From positions 255,748 to 319,747 of the forward strand of contig NW_022985180.1 of NCBI RefSeq assembly GCF_010093535.1: a stretch of 64,000 nucleotides of DNA. Reading direction: 5' to 3'. The notes beneath the pieces are model-generated. The model was given only the letters and a program-made list of their open reading frames with translations, was not told the origin of the DNA and searched no databases. Position 1 is the first letter of the stretch. Each line of letters begins with the position of its first letter. Positions 56,640-64,000 of the stretch are shown one piece after another. A program made the position numbers and the translations under genes. Source of the stretch: Lindgomyces ingoldianus. Lineage: Eukaryota; Ascomycota; Dothideomycetes; Pleosporales; Lindgomycetaceae.

Positions 56640-58280
56640 TTAAAGGAATGTTAGATGTAGCTTACGCTTTAGGCTTTTAAACAAGACGCAACACTTTTTA
56701 ACTAACGCGCTGCAGCTATCTATAGGGTCCCTTAAAAGATAATAAGTAACTAACGCGCTAGACAACCTTCTTAAGCTAATTATACAGCTAACTTATAAAA
56801 GCTAGATAATAACAAGGAGCAGGTAATTATTTAGCATATACTTAAGCTAGATGCGCAAGGATTTCCCCCCTAGCTAGCAGCTGTGGCTAATATAGCTAAT
56901 TCTTTGCGCGCTAAGCATAATATAGGCTATATTAGCATAAACTAGCTTAATACATTTGTTAAGTGTTACCTAGAGCTTAAAGTAAAGTTTAAGCGCAAGT
57001 ATAACTATAAAAGAGCTTTTTATAAGGATCCTGCAGTAATTTAAGGCTAGTTTAACCTTATAGAGAATATTAAAGCTAAGTATAGCATCTAAGATAATAA
57101 CACGTACAACTTTAACAAGACAGGGTTTATAATAGGCTAAATATCTACTAGAGCAGTTGTTATAGGTTTAGAGAGATAAGGACAGCTAAAAGCAGTCTAG
57201 CTAGGCAACTAGAAGTAGACAACAGCCATCTAGGGCATTAATGCTAAAGGGTGGGCTATTCTGCCCTTTATTATTTTCTAGGGTGGCAACTACCTTTTAA
57301 ACTAGTATAAAAAGGAAAATCTACTTTAGGATTAAGTTATTATAATTTTTAAGCACAGCTAGACTACTAATTAGCTTAGTCTAGACTAGTTAAAGCACTT
57401 TAACGTGCATATAAAGAAGTGTACTGTTAGCAGCTACTATCTGCTAGTTATTAACAGCTATAAAAGCCACAACTTGCTTTATTTCTAGTAATACTGTAAA
57501 GATAATAAGATTATTACTATCTACATGCCTTCTTACTTATTGCACCTTTTATAGCTACTTAATGTGGGTTATTTTACTCTTTTAAAAAAGGTGTATAAGC
57601 GCTAAGCTAAAAACCTTATGCGTAACTAGATTACTTATATTATAAAGATAAAGTTCTTACTATGCTTTAAAGCAGCTTATAATGCTGTAATTACTTTTAG
57701 TAATATCTAAGAAAGGTTCTAAAGCGCTAGATTAGTTCCTTTTAACTTATAATAGGTTATAATAGGCCTTAATGTAAAGTTGCGCACTTTATTACTACTA
57801 CTACCTGTATACAACAAGCCCTAGTAGTTGTAAACCCTAAGTAATACCTTAAAACTTAGGTTATAATTAATGCTTATAAAGATAAAGATTTAAAAGCATA
57901 TAAATAGTTTACTAACTTCTATAGTTAAGGCATTTAAGAAGGTTTTAAAGGGGGCAGTAATAATTGCGTATAAGCTAGTGTTAGTGTAACAGGAAATTAC
58001 TAAGCTTTAAGCAGCTAATAAAGCTGCTACGCAACATAAATTATATAAAAAAAAGCAAATTAAGGCAGAAGAGACTTTAATAATTTAGAAAGGCCTGCGC
58101 TTAACAGCTTTAAAGGAGTTTAAGGCGCGCAGTAATAGAAAGAAGGCAAAGAAGCAGGTGTAAGCTAAAGTAGGTAAGCTATCCTAAAGGCGCTGCAGAC
58201 AGTGTAATTAGACTAGGCATAACACGCAAACGTGTAAGCAAGAAGTAGAAGTAGTATCTAAATAATATTCTAGGCTGTAC
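56640..58280 (+). pseudogene. decayed pogo/Fot1-type transposase
   Basis: The plus-strand reading, interrupted by many TAA/TAG, contains the Tc5/CENP-B-like helix region (LDARGFPPQLAAVANIANSL), the first catalytic block YNFNKTGFIIG (Asp now Asn), GINAKGWAILPFIIF, the central KDNKIITIYMPSYLLHLL (originally the PPHSSH-type block) and VGYFTLLKKVY. The tail carries a zinc-knuckle-like CRQC....HNTQTC. This order matches fungal pogo-group DDE transposases. It is non-functional. Confidence 0.8.
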
Positions 58281-58467
58281 TGTACTATATAGTGCCAGAG
58301 CGGGTTGTTATGGGCCATAATAGAGTTTGTTGGGGTGGGGTCTTGGCAAAAGTGAGCGACTCGGGTGTGTGAGCGACTCGCCCATGAAGTACGTTACAAT
58401 TTTAGTAGGGGAAAAAAAGATCTGAGGTACGCCAAGAAATGCCCTGATTTTTGCATACAATAGATGC

Positions 58468-58978
58468 ATCCAAGGCTGAGGCTTGTGACCACTAAAAATC
58501 TCTAGGTCAGTGACCAGGCTCAGGGCAATCATGTCATTTTTGTCCTATAGATAACAGCTAACGCCGCCAAAGATATGCGAGTTCACACTCCGTTTTCAGA
58601 GATGTTTATTGCAGGTGGTGGCCATAGGCTGTCGAGTGGTTCACCGGTAGGAGTCTGAATAGTCCACCTAGTACCCTTTTTTCCTTTGCTGTTGACCATT
58701 TTTTAATCTTTGTGACCGCCAATATTAATTATTAGCGGTTCATACACTCTCTGCCTCTTCCAGAGTACCCAATCGATTGAGTTAGATTACTTTGGCTGAT
58801 CAAACCAAAAGCCATATGTTATTTGGCATCTGTCTGTCCTTGTGGGTGTGTCGGTCTGTTGTTAGACTTGCTTAATCGACTGGTAACAGCCATACAAATA
58901 GGAATACGAAGAGTCTGATTAGCTAGTTGCTCGAGGTTTCCAAGATTCGTAAGTATTAAGAACTTAGGGCATAAATAT
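58468..58978. other. gene-free gap
   Basis: Between the pogo-like element and the decayed gene downstream. Unmutated composition; nothing recognised. Confidence 0.5.
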
Positions 58979-60441
58979 CATCAGCCTTGACGCTCCCATT
59001 CGCCTCATTGCCAGTAATCAAGATTCAATACCGACATCTACACCTCAGGAGTTGCTTGCAAATTCCGTATCTCAGTGGTTACCCACAAAATCCGAACCTT
59101 GGGAGTTATCTTCTCAACCCATACCTCAGGGGCCACCTATCCGTCCTGATCACTAGGAGTTACCTACAAAATCCGAACCTCGGGGGTTATCCTCTCGACC
59201 AAAACCCCGGGGGTCACCCATTCGTACCAATCACCAGCAGTTAACCACCCAACCTAGTGCAGATTCCAAAAAAATATTCCCCATGGATTAGATGACGCCC
59301 AATCTGAACAGCGTTTTGGAAACGATGGTGAGGATGGCAAGGATATATGTGACGACAATGGTGAAAGTAGTGGTGATTTGACGAGGAAGATCTGTCGATG
59401 GCGTAAATGCCGGACATGGTACTATCGCTAGCTTTGCAAGCCTTGGGTCTGGTGTTTTCTAGGACTGATGCATTATTTATACTCCTACGCGTTAGCACTT
59501 AGAGCTATTGGTATTATCTTCCGCCCCAAAGCACGTTCAACAATAAAATTCATAACGAAATCTGGAAAGGTAGCTATAGACTTCAATGATGGAAGCTCGG
59601 ATATTACATTGTTCTACCAGAATGGGGCAGGGTGATTGGAAGAGTGGCTCTTCGGCGGCCAAGCATTGATGCCGTATGTCTCCACTAGTTTTAATTTGCA
59701 CTCCTTTCTCGTGTACCCTAGAGGACAACCTGTACGCATATTAGAAGATTCGCTATCGCGTAACGGAACACCTCTCATGGAGCCATGGTATTCACTTCCC
59801 GGGTCCCAGGAGTTTGTTGTAAGCATTAAAAGAATATGCACTCTCATTCTCAGCTGACATTGGGAGCGGTATGTGTTTATATTGATGGTTATAATATGAT
59901 CCGGGACTTGAAGCATTCAAACATAACCGATCAGAGGTCCCCAAGTGAGCCTGATTGCCATTGATTGCCTTTGTGCAACGTATCATCTAATACTTAAACA
60001 GGCCTCTTGGTTCTCACTATTTTGCAGCATCAACGAGTAATACGACTAGTCTTCCAGCGCGTGCATCGGCACAGTACGATGACCCGATAGGAATCCGTCT
60101 CTTTTTATTCTGCAACCAAAAAGCTATTTAGAAATTAATTTAGTCTCCACTTGGAGATTCTTGGTCTCTTGGTTTTACTTTCGAAGATTCCGATCTAGAT
60201 GCAGGTGTTAATTTAAGTTCTCTACACTCTACTCACTATTTTGAACAAATAGCTGATATTGACAGGTACTCGCCACGGAACAAGTATCACGAATTTATGG
60301 TATCTTAGGCTACGGAGAACGCTTCAACAGCACTGGCACGACTTCAACGTTAGCACAAATTCTACATATCCAGTACAAACTTTGATTGCCGGAAATGTCA
60401 CATACGAGCCCATCGTTCCCAATAGTCGGTCCGACTGTTAG
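58979..60441 (+). pseudogene. decayed proline-rich / membrane / lectin-propeller-like gene, 5' part
   Basis: Coding-like pieces follow in order. First, a Pro/Gln/Ser-rich repeated region (58979-59280) with units such as ELPTKSEPRGLSSRPKPRGS. Then, after a frameshift near 59280, one frame from ~59286 to 59858 broken by only two stops, giving GNDGEDGKDICDDNGESSGD, a basic KICRWRKCRTWYYR, a hydrophobic stretch (WCFLGLMHYLYSYALALRAI), and an ectodomain-like VAIDFNDGSSDITLFYQNGA followed by LEEWLFGGQALMPYV. A further blade-like piece reads PIGIRLFLFCNQKAI (~60090) and another ends TYEPIVPNSRSD (~60440). The layout (disordered cytosolic N-terminus, one helix, beta-propeller-like repeats) resembles fungal fucose-lectin-like membrane proteins; that assignment is tentative. 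Inactivated by stops, frameshifts and a hAT insertion. Confidence 0.45.
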
Positions 60442-60470
60442 TTACTGTTACTGACAGTCAGATTCCTGGG

Positions 60471-60482
60471 CAGTTGGTCAGT
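60471..60482. repeat. 12-bp direct repeat left of the hAT element (CAGTTGGTCAGT)
   Basis: Identical to 63461-63472. It probably includes the 8-bp target duplication expected for hAT, extended by chance or by terminal bases. Confidence 0.7.
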
Positions 60483-62559
60483 AAGAGGACCTCCCTCTGT
60501 AACTAACTAATAGATGAGGCTGTAGTTACTGCAGTAACTAGCCTATACAGAGATTTTATTAGTGTTAAGGCTAGAAATAAAACCTGCTAAGGGCGCTTAT
60601 AATAAGCTGTAGAGATTAGATGCTAGATTTATTAAATCTTTATAATAAACTTAACTTTCTCTATCTTCTAGCTATAGCCTAACACCTATTAATATGAGGT
60701 CCTTCTTGACGTCCTAGAATTGTACGCTTCGCCACCTGACGTTGTCGTCAGCTGGCCCTAGTACCTAGGCTGCAGCCACCCACTTTGCGTTGTCCTGCTG
60801 TCTTAAGAAGGTAAGAGTAACTTTACTAACACCCTCTATGTTCTTATCTATTATATTATTAGGCCTAACGCTTTTAACACCTAAGGCTCTAGCTAAGTTG
60901 CTCTTAAAGGCTTTTCTCTATAAAGTAGGCTAGAACAACAGTGTTAAGTTTCTAGTAGACTAGAATAATATACACTACACTAATAAGCCCCTAGTAGCGT
61001 TGCGGGTGGGATATTAGGTACAGGACCTGCGCTAGATCTCTAGCAATGCTAAGTTATTAAATATCTAGCGTTACAGCGTAGACCTAGTCTATATTAACGC
61101 TATTAGTAAGCGCATAAGGCTCTAGCTTTATAAGACCTGCTACCTAAAAAAGTTAATAATAGCTTATAAAGCTATTAATTTTACTGCGCATATTACTACC
61201 TATCTCTAGAAAAAGCACTCTATTAGTGTTGTAAGTAGCTAGCTGTTCCTGACAGGGCGCCTAGGGCCCCTAGATCCATGGGCAGCGTCGCGGGCAGCAG
61301 GTAGTGCTTTTAGGGGGAGCCATACACTATAGCAGGAGACGTTGTTGTTAAGGGCGTATGTAGACTAGGTAATACTGTAAGATGTAAGTTTTAACTTAGC
61401 TACCTTAGCTAAAGTCTAAAGTCTTATTACATAGAATTAGCTTAACTTTTTTAAAGCTTTACTATTATTAACAACTACTTTTTTTAGCTATATAGTAGAT
61501 AGTTTAAAAGCGCGCAAAGTAGAGGTTTAATTAATACTAAATTTAGCTGTTAGTAGGGTAGTGTTAAGTATAAATATATAGACTTCTCTAAACTACTTTT
61601 TATTTCTAGCAGTAGTTGCCTACTTTATTAGTATGCTAAGCCTTTAGTGTGTTGTCTAAGGTCCTCTTAAACTTTATAATATCTTTATAAATTACTATAT
61701 TTTAATAACTTATAGATATAAATAACTAACCTTAGAATTTACTTATTAGCTTTAAGAACCTTCTTAGGGACTATATAGGCGCTAATTAGGCTATTACTAT
61801 CCTTTTTGTTATTAACAACTATAATATCGCCCTCTAGTTTAGCTGCTTTATAGGTAATAATGTAATAAATAATAACACTAAGCTTATTATAAGCTTTAAC
61901 TTTTACCCTAATATTTCTATCACCTTTAAGCACTATATACACTGCGTGGGCTATATAATTAACCTTGTTGTTAAGGCCCTAATATATAGCAACAGCATTA
62001 GTAAGTTTAAAGAAAAGTTAGCTTAGGCTGCGCCCTAGAATTAATTTTAACTATATAGAAAGCATAAAGTTATTAAAAAGCTTTATAACTTTATAAACAC
62101 TATTTTTGCATTTTATAAATGCTATAAGCTGTTTAGGACTATATAAACTAAGCTAAGTAATAAGGACCTCCTCTAGCAATTTAGCAGTCTCTATTTAATA
62201 CAGGACAGCAGGATTAGGTAGCACTCTGTGTATTGTATGCTCTTACGCTGTTATAAGCTTTAAGACCTAATCTCTAGGTTCACGCGTTAGTAAAGAGCTC
62301 TATTAAGCGCTAACAACATTACTGCTAACAAAGCTAACAAGAACAGTAATAAGGTTAATAAAAAGGACAAAAATAAGCTAGACTATAACTTATTAGCTAA
62401 CACCTTCTTAGGTAATAAGTAAGATAAGGTTAAAAAGCTTACTAACTTTTTTAAGCCCTTTTATTAAATAACTTTAAGGCTTAAAGGCAACATTAGCACC
62501 TTTAGGTACAAAAGTCTTTAGCAGACGCTTGTTAACTTACAACACCTCTAGCAGAGACT

Positions 62560-63240
62560 TTATAAAGTTAAGGACGCTGTTGCTTATAAGCCTAACTACT
62601 CCTACATTAAAAATGCTACTAAGTTTATAATACAGAAGCTTACATTATATTTTATTAAGCTTATAATAGATTAGCTGTCTTTACTATACTGCGTTATAAC
62701 TGCTCTTAACTTGCAGCTTTAGCTACTCTAGTTTTAAGGGTAGTAGTTAGCTTACTTAGCTTAGTACAAGAAAGCTAAGAAATCTCTAAAAGACATTTTT
62801 TAACAGTATGTTAATGCAAAGAAGGAGGAGGTAATTAAGCTTAACGCCTCTGCCTTCTATTATTATAAAACGCTAGGTAGTAAATATTATAATAAGGAGT
62901 TTAAGAAGACTATAGCTATTAACCTTTACTTATAGACTAGCTCTTAGGCCTATAAAAAGGCCTAGATGTTAAACAAGCTAACAACATATTTTAATAATAT
63001 ATATAGAGACTTCTTTATTGCTTAGGATAAGGACCTAATTTACAAAGATCCTATAACTTAGTAGCATTACATAGGCAAGAAATAGTACCTTATTTTATAT
63101 AAAGTTGCCTTTAATTATTTATCTATACCTGCTACCTCTTATAAGTGTAAAAGGTGCTTTAGTAAAGCACAGAGGACTATATTAATAAATAAAAACTTTC
63201 TTTCTTTAGCTATAATAGAGGCCTTGTAACTCTAACATAA
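62560..63240 (+). pseudogene. decayed hAT transposase C-terminal region
   Basis: A coherent frame with TAA/TAG breaks runs through KKEEVIKLNASAFYYYKTLG, LNKLTTYFNNIYRDFF and the dimerisation motif LSIPATSYKCKRCFS. In active hAT proteins this region reads LSIPATS.ECERVFS, so the acidic residues have been changed to Lys. Dead. Confidence 0.7.
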
Positions 63241-63342
63241 TTAGATTTAAAATAAGGCTATTAAAAGTAAGCTAAATAAGCTTATAGCTTACATCTCTGC
63301 TAGAGGGATATTTAAGGATATAGATAATAATTTAAGGGGTAC

Positions 63343-63378
63343 AACTCTAGTAACTCTAGTAACTCTAGTAACTCTAGT
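63343..63378. repeat. four tandem 9-bp units (AACTCTAGT)
   Basis: Four exact copies followed by AACTACACC, in the right subterminal part of the hAT element; subterminal short repeats are usual hAT transposase-binding sites. Confidence 0.9.
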
Positions 63379-63460
63379 AACTACACCCTTTAGTTACAGA
63401 GCTATTAAGTAGTAAGCTGTTACAGTAGCCCTCAGTTACTGTACTTAACCCACCCCCCAT

Positions 63461-63472
63461 CAGTTGGTCAGT
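63461..63472. repeat. 12-bp direct repeat right of the hAT element (CAGTTGGTCAGT)
   Basis: Exact match to 60471-60482. Confidence 0.7.
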
Positions 63473-63530
63473 CGGGCGAGACGTACAGTTACGGCTTCAA
63501 ATATACCCAATAGTTACTAGTAACCGACTA

Positions 63531-63779
63531 TTGGAAACGATGTACGAGCCCCTTAAGCGCTCCTCCTCCATATGCACTATAAACTTCAACAATGCTAGGA
63601 ATGTTATTGTACAACTCGAGAACGACACGCTCGGAGAACTGGTAGTGTCCGGGAATGCGGAGTCTTCTACACTTTCCCATATCTACCCGGTAATAGACAA
63701 AATATTCTTAGAGAATACGAGAATTGCTTGTCTCGCGTTAAACAGCACTACTGTAATGGAATTTGATCTTCAAATTTAG
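63531..63779 (+). pseudogene. 3' part of the interrupted lectin-like gene
   Basis: An 82-residue frame ending in TAG. CTINFNNARNVIVQLENDTL followed by GELVVSGNAES follows the same blade pattern as the 59550-59640 piece (IDFNDGSSDITLFYQNGA, then LEEWLFGGQA). MYEPLKRSSS parallels TYEPIVPNSRS at the other side of the transposon. The final residues (VMEFDLQI) look like a natural C-terminus. The remainder to 64000 shows nothing I can support. Confidence 0.4.
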
Positions 63780-64000
63780 GCACAGCTGTGAAACTCCGCA
63801 GGATGTAAGGGCGTCTGCAAATTTTTGAGGCAACTAGGGTCCGAATATTGGGTCGAAGGCAAATTTCACGATGATGGTTGTAAGTGAGATGCGATGACAG
63901 GTAGGCCATAGTTGTAGTTGCGAAAGGTAAACAGATGTGAAGCATGGATAGGAGGCACAAGTGGAACAGCAAGTGTCCTTTGTAGAGCGGAGATCGTTGA

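Larger units (their letters stand above)
55837..58467 (+). mobile_element. pogo/Fot1-like transposon, RIP-degraded, with nested insert
   Basis: Inverted repeats: the left end 55837 (GCATCTATTATATGCAAAAA) and the reverse complement of the right end (from 58467, GCATCTATTGTATGCAAAAA) match. They continue through GGGCATTTCTTGGC and CCCCTACTAAAATTGTA, then, after the nested insert in the left arm, ACGTACTT..GGGCGAGT.GCTCACACAC. Without the insert the element is about 2.0 kb, the size of Fot1-type elements. The interior encodes a pogo-type transposase relic. Flank homology beyond GCATCTATT stops, and no clear TA duplication was identified, so the ends are within a few bases. Confidence 0.8.
60483..63460 (+). 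mobile_element. 3-kb hAT transposon, RIP-degraded
   Basis: Bounded by the direct repeat CAGTTGGTCAGT, with imperfect inverted subterminal blocks (left CTCTGTAACTAA and TGTAGTTACT; same words in the reverse complement of the right end). The interior is AT-rich with many TAA/TAG. The C-terminal hAT dimerisation domain is recognisable at ~63095-63230 (YKVAFNYLSIPATSYKCKR, then CFSKAQ and LAIIEAL), so the transposase read rightwards. The N-terminal BED/RNase-H part is not legible. Some less mutated patches (around 60720-60790 and 61250-61310) are GC-richer and could be captured DNA. Confidence 0.8.

Noticed and set aside
1..64000. CRISPR arrays, bacterial operons, rRNA
   Set aside because: The window is eukaryotic nuclear DNA; no spacer-repeat pattern, Shine-Dalgarno-linked gene strings or rRNA sequence were seen.

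Overview
The window is nuclear DNA of a filamentous ascomycete (Pezizomycotina). The evidence is short GT-AG introns of about 50-100 nt, fungal families (pyrG with a long acidic insert, paired FET3/FTR1 iron uptake genes, an AA11-like LPMO, DUF1996, BTB and hemerythrin proteins) and AT-rich transposon remains carrying a repeat-induced point mutation (RIP)-like signature. Gene content resembles Leotiomycetes, but that is only an impression. Exon coordinates below come from reading splice signals and frame continuity by eye.

Layout. 1-10 kb: partial DUF1996 secreted protein, unknown nuclear-type protein, Mid2-like membrane protein, gene-poor stretch, extradiol dioxygenase, small nuclear-type protein. 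12-23 kb: pyrG, the divergent ferroxidase/iron permease pair with six perfect ATCWGATAA motifs between them, a BTB-like protein and a VWA protein. 23-35 kb: a gene-poor accessory block with a 3.6-kb inverted-repeat DNA transposon (26922-30515) and a frameshifted sulfate permease relic. 35-45 kb: AA11-like LPMO, hemerythrin-domain protein, 3-isopropylmalate dehydrogenase and, divergently, long-form tRNase Z. 45-47 kb: a Mutator-like element with a perfect 10-bp target duplication. 48.5-53.6 kb: a three-exon gene for a 1672-residue CorA-like membrane protein. 54-64 kb: a transposon graveyard with a truncated hAT relic, a pogo/Fot1 element holding a nested 615-bp TA-flanked insert, and a 3-kb hAT element inside what looks like a decayed proline-rich/membrane/lectin-like gene.

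Functionally, the FET3/FTR1 pair forms one high-affinity reductive iron uptake system with a shared promoter. pyrG, the LEU2-type gene and tRNase Z are housekeeping. The rest is a mosaic of secreted or membrane proteins and decayed accessory DNA. The strongest general observation is that in the mutated transposons CpA survives almost only after a purine (ACA, GCA), which suggests a RIP-like process with a YCA to YTA context.
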